Shown one piece after another: positions 45,556-54,706 of a stretch of 64,000 nucleotides of DNA. Numbering within the stretch: position 1 is the first letter of the stretch; each line of letters opens with the position of its first letter. Below the pieces are notes generated by a model. The model saw nothing but the letters and a program-made list of their open reading frames with translations. It was not told the DNA's origin and ran no database searches. This stretch comes from Butyrivibrio sp. AE2015 (lineage in GTDB: Bacteria > Bacillota > Clostridia > Lachnospirales > Lachnospiraceae): contig NZ_ATVR01000004.1 of NCBI RefSeq assembly GCF_000420825.1, forward strand, positions 62,001-126,000. Direction: 5' to 3'. Made by a program: the position numbers and the translations under genes.

Positions 45556-46461
45556 ATGATCTATACGGTTACTTTTAATCCGGCAATTGATTATGTAGTC
45601 AGAATGAGCGATTCTCTTTTACCTGGAATGACAAACCGCTCAGATTCTGAGGAATGTTACTTTGGTGGAAAGGGAATCAATGTATCAACTATTCTTAAGA
45701 ACTTGGGAATAGACAATACAGCTCTTGGTTTCGTTGCAGGTTTCACCGGAGAAGCAATCGAAAAGAGTGTAAATGAGAGAGGAATTAAAGCTGACTTCAT
45801 AAAGCTGAGCGATGGAATCTCAAGAATCAATGTAAAGATAAAAGGACAGGCTGAAACAGAGATAAATGCCCAGGGTCCCAAGATTCCGGCAGATGCTCTG
45901 GACAAGCTTTTCTCCCAGATAAAAGAGCTTAAGGATGGCGACATTCTTATTCTTGCAGGAAGTATTCCAAATTCACTTCCAAGTGACGTTTATGAAAGAA
46001 TTATTTCTTTTGTCTGCGATAAGAAGATCGAAGTTGTTGTTGATGCCACAAAGGACCTTTTAAAGAACGTCCTTAAGTATCATCCATTTTTAATAAAGCC
46101 AAACAATCACGAACTTGGTGAGATGTTTGGAACGGTTCTTAAGACCGATGATGAGATTGAGGAACATGCTAGAAAACTTCAGGAGATGGGCGCCAGAAAT
46201 GTTCTTATTTCCATGGCTGGTGACGGTTCAATGCTCATTACTGAGACCGGTGAGAAATACCGCGTAGGTGTTCCAAAGGGGAAGGTTAGAAATTCGGTAG
46301 GTGCAGGCGATTCAATGGTCGCTGGCTTCATCGCCGGATATCTAAATAAAGGGAGCTACGAAGAGGCTCTCAAAATGGGTACTGCTGCTGGAAGCGCCAC
46401 AGCTTTTTCAGACGATCTGGCAACAGGAGAAGCAATACACGAACTATATAATAGCCTATAA
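45556..46461 (+). CDS. fruK: 1-phosphofructokinase
   Basis: 301 residues of the PfkB family, opening MIYTVTFNPAIDYVV as FruK/LacC proteins do. The substrate region is FGGKGINVSTILKNLG and the catalytic motif RNSVGAGDSMVAGFIAGYL. It phosphorylates fructose 1-phosphate, the product of the PTS encoded next, to fructose 1,6-bisphosphate. ATG 45556 follows AAGGAGGA by 6 bases; an upstream in-frame ATG overlaps the fruR end. The operon position separates it from tagatose-6-P kinases. Confidence 0.93.
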   Translation: MIYTVTFNPAIDYVVRMSDSLLPGMTNRSDSEECYFGGKGINVSTILKNLGIDNTALGFVAGFTGEAIEKSVNERGIKADFIKLSDGISRINVKIKGQAETEINAQGPKIPADALDKLFSQIKELKDGDILILAGSIPNSLPSDVYERIISFVCDKKIEVVVDATKDLLKNVLKYHPFLIKPNNHELGEMFGTVLKTDDEIEEHARKLQEMGARNVLISMAGDGSMLITETGEKYRVGVPKGKVRNSVGAGDSMVAGFIAGYLNKGSYEEALKMGTAAGSATAFSDDLATGEAIHELYNSL

Positions 46462-46479
46462 GGCATACAAGGAGGGACT

Positions 46480-48399
46480 ATGAAAATCACAGATTTACTA
46501 AAGAAAGAGGGTATACTCTTGAATTGCCCTGCTACTGACAGGGAAAGCGCGATTGATGCACTCATCGACCTGCATTCAAAGGTTGGTAATCTTAATGATG
46601 CAGCAGCATTTAAAGAAGCAATTCTTGCGCGTGAAGAGAAGGGGTCAACTGCAATTGGTATGGGAATTGCTGTTCCTCATGGAAAGTCAGCAGCAGTAAA
46701 GACAGCAGGACTTACAGCTATCACAATTCCAAGCGGAATTGATTACAAATCACTTGATGGAAACCCAAGTAATCTTTTCTTCATGATCGCTGCACCTGAT
46801 ACAGCAGCTGATACACACTTGGAAGTTCTTTCAAAGCTCATGACTCTACTTATGGACCAGTCATTTGCTAAAAAGCTTGTTGAAGCAAAAACAGCTGATG
46901 AATTCCTTAAAGTAATCGACGATAAGGAAGCAGAAAAAGACAAAGAGACAAGCGCAAAGGCTGCACCTGCAGCAAAACCTTCTGTAAAGAAGCTTGTTGG
47001 TGTTACAGCTTGTCCTACAGGTATCGCGCATACATTTATGGCTGCTGAAGCTTTAGAGCTTAAGGCAAAAGAGCTTGGAATTGATATCAAGGTTGAAAAA
47101 GACGGTTCAGCCGGAGCAAAAGATGTTCTTACTGCAAAAGAGATCGAAGAAGCAGACGCAGTTATCGTAGCATGTGATAAGAATATTGATATGGGCAGAT
47201 TCAATGGAAAGCCTGTTATCATCACATCTACTAAAGAAGCTATACACAACCCTGAAAACCTCATTAAGAGGGCAACTGACGGGGATGTTTCAATTTATCA
47301 TCACTCAGGAAAGATCTCAGCTTCATCAGAAGCTACTAATGAATCAGCAGGCCGTCAGGCTTACAAGCACCTTATGAATGGTGTATCACATATGCTTCCA
47401 TTCGTTATTGGTGGTGGTATCCTTATCGCTATCGCTTTCCTTTTGGATGATTTCTCAATTGACCCAAGTAACTTTGGTAGCAACACTCCTGTAGCTGCAT
47501 GGTTTAAGTCAATTGGTGGTACAGCATTTGGATTTATGCTTCCAATTCTTGCCGGATTTATTGCACAGAGTATTGCAGACCGCCCAGGTCTTGCAGTTGG
47601 TTTTGTAGGTGGTGCACTTGCAAGCACAGGTGCTACTTTCGTTTCACCTGGCGGAGATGTTCCTTCAGCTTTCCTTGGCGCTTTGGTTGCTGGTTTTGCA
47701 GCTGGTTACCTTGTACGCTTCATGGAAAAGATCTGTGAGAAACTTCCACAGGCACTTGAAGGTATCAAACCTGTACTTATCTATCCTCTTTGCGGTATCT
47801 TCATCATCGGTATTGTTATGTGTGCGATCAACCCTATCGTTGGTGCTCTTAACGCATGGATAACAGCTCTTCTTGAAGGAATGGGAACAGGTTCTATGGT
47901 AGTTCTTGGTATCCTCCTTGGAGCAATGATGGCAACAGATATGGGTGGCCCTCTTAATAAGGCTGCTTACGCATTTGGACTTGCAAGTCTTGCTAACCAG
48001 AATGAGACAGGTCATATGATCATGGCTGCAATCATGGTTGGTGGTATGGTTCCTCCAATTGCAATCGCTCTTGCAACTATTTTCTTTAAGAATAAGTTCA
48101 CTCCAGCAGAGAGAAAGTCAGGACCTGTTAACTTTATCATGGGTCTTTGCTTCATCACAGAGGGTGCTATCCCATTTGCAGCAGCTGATCCTATCAGAGT
48201 AATACCATCTCTTATGGTTGGTTCAGGTGTTGCCGGAGCTCTTTCAATGGCATTTAAGTGCACACTTAGAGCACCTCACGGTGGAATCTTCGTATTCCCT
48301 GTAGTTGGTAACGTAGCAATGTATCTTGTAGCTCTTTTGATTGGATCTGTTGCAGGATGCTTTATGCTTGGTCTTCTTAAAAAGAATATTGAAGACTGA
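46480..48399 (+). CDS. fruA: Fructose PTS permease EIIABC
   Basis: 639 residues in the order IIA-IIB-IIC. IIA (1-145) has the phospho-His in AVPHGKS (His67). IIB (about 170-265) has the phospho-Cys in GVTACPTGIAHTFMAAEAL (Cys178). IIC (about 295-635) has about nine membrane segments, including MLPFVIGGGILIAIAFLLDD and GSGVAGALSMAF. It takes up fructose and releases fructose 1-phosphate inside. An Ala/Lys-rich linker joins IIA and IIB. A terminator-like hairpin separates it from ptsH. Confidence 0.96.
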   Translation: MKITDLLKKEGILLNCPATDRESAIDALIDLHSKVGNLNDAAAFKEAILAREEKGSTAIGMGIAVPHGKSAAVKTAGLTAITIPSGIDYKSLDGNPSNLFFMIAAPDTAADTHLEVLSKLMTLLMDQSFAKKLVEAKTADEFLKVIDDKEAEKDKETSAKAAPAAKPSVKKLVGVTACPTGIAHTFMAAEALELKAKELGIDIKVEKDGSAGAKDVLTAKEIEEADAVIVACDKNIDMGRFNGKPVIITSTKEAIHNPENLIKRATDGDVSIYHHSGKISASSEATNESAGRQAYKHLMNGVSHMLPFVIGGGILIAIAFLLDDFSIDPSNFGSNTPVAAWFKSIGGTAFGFMLPILAGFIAQSIADRPGLAVGFVGGALASTGATFVSPGGDVPSAFLGALVAGFAAGYLVRFMEKICEKLPQALEGIKPVLIYPLCGIFIIGIVMCAINPIVGALNAWITALLEGMGTGSMVVLGILLGAMMATDMGGPLNKAAYAFGLASLANQNETGHMIMAAIMVGGMVPPIAIALATIFFKNKFTPAERKSGPVNFIMGLCFITEGAIPFAAADPIRVIPSLMVGSGVAGALSMAFKCTLRAPHGGIFVFPVVGNVAMYLVALLIGSVAGCFMLGLLKKNIED

Positions 48400-48415
48400 T
48401 ATAACACAAATTGAT

Positions 48416-48449
48416 GATGTACAGCTGCTTCTTTAAGTGGCTGTACATC
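48416..48449 (+). terminator. Terminator-like hairpin between fruA and ptsH
   Basis: GATGTACAGC and GCTGTACATC (48416-48425 with 48440-48449) form the base of a 15-bp stem with two G.T pairs, followed by a broken T-run (AGGTTTTCATTTT). It may let only part of the transcripts pass to ptsH-ptsI, or end fruA mRNA. Confidence 0.65.
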
Positions 48450-48478
48450 AGGTTTTCATTTTAGAAAGGATTTAAAAA

Positions 48479-48742
48479 ATGGTATCACAGGTAGTAAAAG
48501 TAACAAATGAACAGGGAATGCACATGCGTCCGGCAAGTCTTTTTTGTCAGACAGTAACTCCTTTTAGCAGCGACGTTAAGGTTGTTTTCAACGGAACAGC
48601 TTATGATGCTAAGAGCGTTATGATGCTTATGAGCGCTTGCATCAAGTGCGGTGCCGAGATCGAGATCCAGTGCGATGGTCCTGATGAAGCAGAAGCTTTA
48701 AAGAAGGCTGTTGAACTTGTTGAGAGTGGATTAGGAGATTGA
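48479..48742 (+). CDS. ptsH: Phosphocarrier protein HPr
   Basis: 87 residues, the normal HPr size. The phospho-acceptor His15 lies in GMHMRPAS and the regulatory Ser46 in DAKSVMML, so both enzyme I and HPr kinase sites are kept. It carries phosphate from enzyme I to EIIA and, as HPr-Ser-P, acts with CcpA in catabolite control. It sits inside the fructose operon, between fruA and ptsI. A structured hairpin overlaps its stop codon. Confidence 0.96.
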   Translation: MVSQVVKVTNEQGMHMRPASLFCQTVTPFSSDVKVVFNGTAYDAKSVMMLMSACIKCGAEIEIQCDGPDEAEALKKAVELVESGLGD

Positions 48743-48821
48743 CCATGACTACTTAACGAGGTTTTATCGAGTTTAGTAGGCATGGTCGTTCTGGCGAGGA
48801 TTGAAAATCCGAGAGCAGAAC
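48741..48821 (+). repeat. GA-flanked hairpin element between ptsH and ptsI
   Basis: Outer stem GACCATG/CATGGTC (48741-48747 with 48781-48787) encloses CTACT-T-AAC, GA/GA, G-C, loop GTTTTAT, GTT-T-AGTAG. This is the same fold as 8603-8633 and 8648-8676, with compensatory changes. A second hairpin GTTCTG/CAGAAC (48788-48793 with 48816-48821) has GGATT/AATCC at its tip and GA next to it on both sides. CGAGAGCAGAACTTC is shared with 8690-8704. Confidence 0.62.
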
Positions 48822-48838
48822 TTCATTAGGAGGTACGC

Positions 48839-50545
48839 ATGTATAAAGGAATCGCCGCATCACGCGGTATAGGAATCGGAAGTGTCTGCGTTATTGTTGA
48901 GCACGATCTTAAATTTGAAGCGAAAAAGATTGAAGATATACAAGCTGAAAAAGAACGTTTTAATAAAGCTGTAGAGGAATTCATAACCGAAACAACTGCT
49001 CAGGCTGAAGACATCAGGAAAAAGATTGGCTCAAAAGAAGCTGAAATCCTCGAGGGCCATATAGTTATGATTTCCGATCCCTCCATGGCCGGAGAGATGA
49101 CCAAAATGATCGATTCAGGCCAGTGTGCCGAGTCTGCTGTAGAAGCAGTTTGTGACATGTTTATTGGCATGTTCTCAAAGATGGACGATGACATGATGCG
49201 TCAGAGAGCTTCAGACATCAGCGATGTTAAGATCTCTATGCTCAAAATTCTCCTTGGTATAAAGGACATAGATATAAGTAAGGTGGCTCCGGGAACAGTT
49301 CTTGTGGCTAAGGATCTTACTCCATCAATGACATCTCAGATCAACAAGGAAAACGTTGTTGGTATTCTCACAGAGGTGGGTGGAAAGACTTCTCATTCAG
49401 CTATTTTGGCAAGGGCGTTGGAAATACCAGCAGTTCTTTCTGTTCCTGATATTACAAAGCTTGTTAAGGATAAAGACACTGCAATAGTAGATGGTACAGA
49501 GGGCAATGTATATATTAATCCTGAGGGAGATGTACTTTCACAGTACATTTTGAAGAGAGAAGAGTTCATCAAAAAACAGTCTGAGCTCAAGGGTTTCCTT
49601 GGAAAAGAAACTAAGACTCTTGATGGTGACACTGTTGAACTTTTCTGTAATATCGGTACTCCAAAGGATGCTAAAAAAGCCATTGAATGTGATGGCGAAG
49701 GAATAGGTCTTTTCCGTTCAGAGTTCTTGTTCATGGATAACAATCACATGCCTACTGAGGATGAGCAGTTTGCTGCTTATAAAGAGGCGGCTGAGACCAT
49801 GGGTGGAAAGCCTGTGATCATCAGAACTCTGGACATCGGTGGAGATAAAGATATTCCTTATCTCAACATGAAAAAAGAAGAGAATCCATTTCTTGGTTAC
49901 AGAGCTGTAAGATACTGCCTTGGAAACAAGGACAGCTATATGATCCAGCTCCGCGCAATAGTCAGAGCAAGTGCATATGGTAAAGTTAAGATCATGATCC
50001 CTCTTGTAACCTGCGTTGATGAACTTAGAGCGGTTAAAGAGCTGGTAGAAGAGATTAAAAAGGATTTCGATGAGCAGGGAGTTGCCTATGACAAGGACAT
50101 TGAAGTGGGCTGCATGATCGAGACTCCTGCTGCTTCACTTATAGCTGATATTCTTGCTAAGGAGGCAGATTTCTTCTCAATCGGAACTAATGATCTTACT
50201 CAGTACACAATGAGTGTTGACAGAGGAAATGCTGATGTTGCATACCTTTATTCAACCTTCCAGCCATCTGTGCTGCGTTCAATAAAGAACATTATAGAAT
50301 GCGGGAGAAAGGCAGGAATTCCTGTAGGAATGTGTGGAGAAGCTGCAGCTGATCCTATGCTGATTCCTCTTCTTATATCATTTGGACTTACAGAGTTCAG
50401 CGTTAATCCTGTTCTTGTTCTTACTGCAAGATGTGTTATCTCTAAGTGGAGCAAGGAAGAGGCCGATAAATTGGCTGAAAAGGTCATGGCCCTTGATAAC
50501 GAAAAAGAAATCGCAGCTCTTTTGAAAGAGTCTGCAAAAGAATGA
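48839..50545 (+). CDS. ptsI: Phosphoenolpyruvate-protein phosphotransferase (enzyme I)
   Basis: 568 residues, normal for enzyme I. The N-terminal swivel domain carries the active His186 in GGKTSHSAILARA. The HPr-binding helical domain is inserted at about 33-140. The C-terminal TIM barrel has the PEP site SEFLFMDNNHMPTEDEQ and the catalytic Cys in GMCGEAAAD. It passes phosphate from PEP to HPr. TTAGGAGG precedes the ATG. A terminator follows, closing the fru-pts operon. Confidence 0.96.
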   Translation: MYKGIAASRGIGIGSVCVIVEHDLKFEAKKIEDIQAEKERFNKAVEEFITETTAQAEDIRKKIGSKEAEILEGHIVMISDPSMAGEMTKMIDSGQCAESAVEAVCDMFIGMFSKMDDDMMRQRASDISDVKISMLKILLGIKDIDISKVAPGTVLVAKDLTPSMTSQINKENVVGILTEVGGKTSHSAILARALEIPAVLSVPDITKLVKDKDTAIVDGTEGNVYINPEGDVLSQYILKREEFIKKQSELKGFLGKETKTLDGDTVELFCNIGTPKDAKKAIECDGEGIGLFRSEFLFMDNNHMPTEDEQFAAYKEAAETMGGKPVIIRTLDIGGDKDIPYLNMKKEENPFLGYRAVRYCLGNKDSYMIQLRAIVRASAYGKVKIMIPLVTCVDELRAVKELVEEIKKDFDEQGVAYDKDIEVGCMIETPAASLIADILAKEADFFSIGTNDLTQYTMSVDRGNADVAYLYSTFQPSVLRSIKNIIECGRKAGIPVGMCGEAAADPMLIPLLISFGLTEFSVNPVLVLTARCVISKWSKEEADKLAEKVMALDNEKEIAALLKESAKE

Positions 50546-50595
50546 TGGTATTAGATTATTTATATAATTAGATAACATAAATATATGGTAAAATG

Positions 50596-50632
50596 AAACT
50601 GCCAGGATACAGAGCGTATTCTGGCAGTTTTT
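50596..50632 (+). terminator. Intrinsic terminator of the fru-pts operon
   Basis: AAACTGCCAG (50596-50605) pairs with CTGGCAGTTT (50621-50630), extended by GATA/TATT, and ends in a T-run. Confidence 0.85.
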
Positions 50633-50661
50633 CAGTTATGTTGAAGTGTGGGGAGGACTTG

Positions 50662-52281
50662 ATGTTTAAAAAGATAGGAAAAACTATACTGATACTTCTG
50701 GCAATACTGGGAATCTTGTTTATTGTTATCATGCTAATACCTACAGGAGATGAAAAAACTGATACGGTACAGACAGGTAATGATTTGACAGAACAGCCAC
50801 AGGAAAGCAGTTACACGAATCCTTATGCTGATATCGATGTGGTATCTGTGGATACTGACGCAAAATCAGCCACAATAATGATCTACATGAATGGATCAGA
50901 CCTTGAGTCAGAGGCAGGGGAGGCTTGTGAAGACTTAGAGGAGATGCTTGCCTCCGGCATAGGGAAAAATGTAAATGTCATTATTCAGACCATGGGGACA
51001 AAAAAGTGGCATGGTTTTGGGATATCTTCACAAACGGCACAGACATACAAAGTAGATAACGGAAAACTTGTTTTGGTGAGAGATAATCTGGGACAGCTTG
51101 ACTGCACAGCAAAAGATACGTTATCGGAATTTGTGGGCTTTTGTAAAACAAAGTATCCTGCTGACAGATATCTTTTTGTATTTTGGAATCATGGCGGCGG
51201 CCCGGTTTATGGATTTGGCTATGATGAGTGGCAGGATGAGGAAGAAAGTCTCACCATTGATGAGATGGCGATGGCTTTTTCCGAAAATAGTGACATTCAA
51301 TTTGACATGATCGGAATGGACTGCTGTATTATGGCCAGCATGGAAACCTGTTATGCCCTTTCGCCTTATTGCAAATATGCTCTTCTTTCAGAGGATTTTG
51401 AATCAGGACTTGGTTGGAACTACAGCAGGTGGATGAAGTCTTTTGAAGAAAATCCCGGAATGGCAACACCTCTTTTGGGAAAATACATTATTGATGACAT
51501 TATAACAGACAACGAAAATGAAGATGGCGGTGATTCAGCCTGTCTTGCTCTTTTTAACGTATCGGTTGCCACAGATCTGTTCAATGCCTGGAAAAATTAT
51601 GCATATAAAAATGAATATAAGCTTCTTGACAAGAATTACAGCAGGAGCCATAAGGCTAAAGGAAGAGCAATAGAAGATTGGGACCTTTGGGAATCTGATG
51701 GTAGCGATGTAACTCTTTCAGATTATTACATAAGCGACATACTGGCCCTTATGGAAAGTGTGGATAACAACAGTGATGAGGCCAAAAAACTTATGTCTGT
51801 GCTTAAGGCTTCTGTGGCATATTATGGGCACACTTCAGACAAAAATGAGCTTACAGGCCTTTCAGTTTCGCTACCTTATGGAGACTCTGACTTTTATGAC
51901 AAGTTGAAAGATGTCTTTAAAGGCATATCTTTAGACAATGAGTATATCGAATGGCTGGGATCATTTGTTTCAAGCGACGGATATGATGACTACTACGATT
52001 ATGGTGGTTTTGAGGATGATTGGAGCGGCTGGGGATCCTACGAAAGCGATTATGGTTTTAACTACAGCAGCGGTGGCTCGGGGCAGTATTTCTTTGATGG
52101 CGATGATTATGAAAATGACTGGGTATATGATCACGAAGAAAAAATCTGGTACATGTATGAAGGAGATGTCCTTTATCTATATGATGACGAGACCAATACT
52201 CTGTTCTATTACGATGACTATGAGGACAAATACTACTATTATGATGAAGATCAGGATGACTGGTTTGAAGTAGAGGAATAA
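50662..52281 (+). CDS. Membrane-anchored clostripain family (C11) cysteine protease with aromatic/acidic repeat tail
   Basis: 539 residues. One membrane helix (about 5-27) anchors an extracellular peptidase. The C11 domain begins ATIMIYMNGSDLESEAGEAC. The catalytic His is His177 in FWNHGGG and the Cys is Cys222 in GMDCCIMASMET. From about residue 430 the chain turns into Asp/Tyr/Trp-rich repeats (for example WYMYEGDVLYLYDDET and YYYYDEDQDDWFE). I chose ATG 50662, which has GGGGAGGA 6 bases upstream; the reading from 50593 overlaps the ptsI terminator. It may act on peptides near the cell surface, possibly with Ca2+. Confidence 0.85.
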   Translation: MFKKIGKTILILLAILGILFIVIMLIPTGDEKTDTVQTGNDLTEQPQESSYTNPYADIDVVSVDTDAKSATIMIYMNGSDLESEAGEACEDLEEMLASGIGKNVNVIIQTMGTKKWHGFGISSQTAQTYKVDNGKLVLVRDNLGQLDCTAKDTLSEFVGFCKTKYPADRYLFVFWNHGGGPVYGFGYDEWQDEEESLTIDEMAMAFSENSDIQFDMIGMDCCIMASMETCYALSPYCKYALLSEDFESGLGWNYSRWMKSFEENPGMATPLLGKYIIDDIITDNENEDGGDSACLALFNVSVATDLFNAWKNYAYKNEYKLLDKNYSRSHKAKGRAIEDWDLWESDGSDVTLSDYYISDILALMESVDNNSDEAKKLMSVLKASVAYYGHTSDKNELTGLSVSLPYGDSDFYDKLKDVFKGISLDNEYIEWLGSFVSSDGYDDYYDYGGFEDDWSGWGSYESDYGFNYSSGGSGQYFFDGDDYENDWVYDHEEKIWYMYEGDVLYLYDDETNTLFYYDDYEDKYYYYDEDQDDWFEVEE

Positions 52282-52318
52282 GTAAATATGAAAGTTTTAT
52301 GAAGTTGGTTTTGACTTA

Positions 52319-52370
52319 TTGACAACATGTAGCTAGCTACGTATTATATAACATGTAGCTAACTACATGT
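52319..52370 (+). promoter_or_regulatory. marR promoter with two embedded palindromic operators
   Basis: TTGACA (52319-52324), 17-bp spacer, TATTAT (52342-52347). Palindrome 1, ACATGTAGCTAGCTACGT, fills the spacer (52325-52342). Palindrome 2, ACATGTAGCTAACTACATGT (52351-52370), covers the start site. Bound MarR protein at either would block RNA polymerase. Confidence 0.85.
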
Positions 52371-52423
52371 TTTCTTTTTGTGGAAAATCATTCCATCGAA
52401 AAGCACTGAAAAGAGAGGAATAA

Positions 52424-52903
52424 ATGAGCTGCACAGACGAACAAAATGAATTTTTTAGGGATCGTGAACATGAACCTATAGGTTTTAAGTTCAAACTTAT
52501 CCATGAGGGCTTTGTTGCAATGTTCAATAGAGAACTTAAGGAAGATGATATAACTTTTTCTCAGGTTATGGTGATCTCGTATCTTGATGAACACAAAGAT
52601 AAAAAGGTAACTCAAAAGGATATCTCTGAAGCCCTTCATATTAAGCATCCGACTACGATAGGTCTTTTGAAGAGGCTGGAAGAAAAAGGCATGATCACAA
52701 ATGTGACAGATCCTGACAATCGCAGGTGCCGAAATGTCACTCTTTCAGAAAAGGGCCTTAAGTTTGTTGATAAACGAAGGGAACGAAGGAAGAACACGGA
52801 CTATTATCTGGTAAATGGAATGACAGAAGATGAGATTGCATCATTGAGAAAGCTTTTGGATAAAGTTATCGATAATATGGGCTCGATTAATACCAGATGT
52901 TAA
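52424..52903 (+). CDS. MarR family transcriptional repressor
   Basis: 159 residues. The winged helix reads VTQKDISEALHIKHPTTIGL with the wing LEEKGMITNVTDPDNRRCRN, standard for MarR. It lies 46 bases before two ABC exporter genes and behind a promoter with two ACATGTAGCTANCTAC palindromes, so it very likely represses itself and the exporter and is released by an exported toxic compound. The inducer is unknown. Confidence 0.92.
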   Translation: MSCTDEQNEFFRDREHEPIGFKFKLIHEGFVAMFNRELKEDDITFSQVMVISYLDEHKDKKVTQKDISEALHIKHPTTIGLLKRLEEKGMITNVTDPDNRRCRNVTLSEKGLKFVDKRRERRKNTDYYLVNGMTEDEIASLRKLLDKVIDNMGSINTRC

Positions 52904-52949
52904 TTATGGGGTTTTTACCCTGATTATTTTATAAAGTAGGGAGAATTTT

Positions 52950-54704
52950 ATGGTTAAGACATTACTAAAAGAAATAAAGGAATTTAAATTTCCTTCCATA
53001 ATGACTCCGATCTGTATGATTGGAGAAGTTATCTGCGAAATGGTAATTCCGATCCTGATGGCCAGAATTGTCGACTTAGGTATATATGGCGGCGATATGG
53101 CGCTTATCTTTAGAACAGGTGGCATGATGGTCGTGATCGCAATATTGGGACTTCTTGCCGGCCTTGGTGGAGCCTATTTTGGAGCTAAGGCATCAGCAGG
53201 TTTTGCCAGAAACTTAAGAAAGGCTATGTTCGATAATATTCAGACATTTTCATTCTCGAATATAGATAAGTTCTCAACTTCAGGTCTTGTAACAAGACTT
53301 ACGACAGATGTAACAAATATCCAGAATGCCTATATGATGACACTCAGAATGGCTATGAGAGCACCTTCATCTCTTATTATTGCCATGATCGCAGCATTTA
53401 CCATAAATGCTGAGCTTGCTTCTATTTATCTGGTTGCAGTGGCTGTTCTTTCAGTCATCATGGTATATATCATGAACAGAGCAACTAAATATTTCAAAGA
53501 AGTATTTGAAAAGTATGATGCTCTTAATGAGAGTGTTCAGGAAAATGTATCTGCTATCAGAGTAGTAAAGGCCTATGTAAGAGAAGATTACGAGAACAAT
53601 AAGTTCAAAAAAGCTGCTCTGAATATTTACAACATGTTCGTAAAAGCTGAGTCCAATGTTGTTTTCATGAGCCCTATCATGACAGGAACAGTATATGTAT
53701 GCATTCTTCTTATCAGCTGGCTTGGTGCACATATGATAGTCGGTGGAAGCCTCACAACAGGTAATCTGATGAGTCTTTTGACCTATTGTATGACAATCCT
53801 TATGAACCTTATGATGCTTGCTATGATCTTTGTTATGCTTACAATGGCTTCAGCAAGCGGCAAGCGAATCGCAGAAGTTATTGAAGAGAAGACAGATATC
53901 ACAAATAATGACAAGGCTATTAGAGAGGTACCTGACGGAAGCATTTCTTTTAATCATGTAAACTTTGCTTACAATCAGACTTCAGAGGAGCCTGTGCTTA
54001 AAGACATCAATCTTGAGATAAAGTCCGGCGAGACAATAGGTATCATAGGAGGAACAGGTTCTGCCAAATCTTCTTTGGTAAACCTGATAAGCAGACTCTA
54101 TGATGTTACAGGCGGATCTGTGAAGGTTGGCGGCATTGATGTAAGAGATTATGATCTTGAGACTTTAAGAGATCAGGTTTCTGTAGTTCTTCAAAAGAAT
54201 GTGCTGTTCTCTGGAACAATCCTTGACAACCTCAGATGGGGTAATAAGGATGCAACTTTGGAAGAATGCCAGAGAGCCTGCAAAATGGCCTGCGCTGATG
54301 AATTTATAGAAAAAATGCCGCAAGGCTATAACACAGAGATCGAGCAGGGAGGAACCAATGTTTCCGGCGGACAGAGACAGAGACTTTGTATTGCAAGAGC
54401 TCTTTTAAAGAAACCAAGGATCCTTATCCTTGACGATTCAACAAGTGCTGTTGATACAGCTACAGATGCCAGGATAAGAAAAGCTTTTGCAGAGGAAATA
54501 CCAGGAACAACAAAGCTTATCATTGCTCAGCGTATAAGCTCAGTTCAGGGATGTGACAGAATAATTGTTATGGACGATGGTAAGGTGAACGGATTTGGAA
54601 CACACGATGAACTTCTTAAGTCCAATGATATTTATAGAGAAGTATATGAGTCACAGACAGGAATGAGCGGCGACGCAGATTTTGATGAAAATAGAGAGGT
54701 ATAA
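52950..54704 (+). CDS. ABC exporter half-transporter (ATPase/permease), subunit 1
   Basis: 584 residues: six-helix exporter membrane domain (about 10-310) and a nucleotide-binding domain. Walker A is GGTGSAKSS (Ala in place of the third Gly, common in this branch), the Q-loop VVLQKNVLFSGTI, the signature VSGGQRQR and Walker B ILILDDSTSAVD. Asp stands where Glu would normally be the catalytic base (LDD), as in the degenerate site of heterodimeric exporters. The partner is the next gene, three bases away. Multidrug or peptide export under MarR control is likely. Confidence 0.93.
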   Translation: MVKTLLKEIKEFKFPSIMTPICMIGEVICEMVIPILMARIVDLGIYGGDMALIFRTGGMMVVIAILGLLAGLGGAYFGAKASAGFARNLRKAMFDNIQTFSFSNIDKFSTSGLVTRLTTDVTNIQNAYMMTLRMAMRAPSSLIIAMIAAFTINAELASIYLVAVAVLSVIMVYIMNRATKYFKEVFEKYDALNESVQENVSAIRVVKAYVREDYENNKFKKAALNIYNMFVKAESNVVFMSPIMTGTVYVCILLISWLGAHMIVGGSLTTGNLMSLLTYCMTILMNLMMLAMIFVMLTMASASGKRIAEVIEEKTDITNNDKAIREVPDGSISFNHVNFAYNQTSEEPVLKDINLEIKSGETIGIIGGTGSAKSSLVNLISRLYDVTGGSVKVGGIDVRDYDLETLRDQVSVVLQKNVLFSGTILDNLRWGNKDATLEECQRACKMACADEFIEKMPQGYNTEIEQGGTNVSGGQRQRLCIARALLKKPRILILDDSTSAVDTATDARIRKAFAEEIPGTTKLIIAQRISSVQGCDRIIVMDDGKVNGFGTHDELLKSNDIYREVYESQTGMSGDADFDENREV

Positions 54705-54706
54705 AG

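Noticed and set aside
50593-50661. N-terminal extension of the clostripain-like protease
   Set aside because: It is translated from the ptsI terminator hairpin and would bury the membrane anchor behind unrelated residues.
52950-54704. Walker A change (GSAKS) as an inactivating mutation
   Set aside because: Ala at this place is common in clostridial exporters of this branch and the essential Lys and Ser remain.
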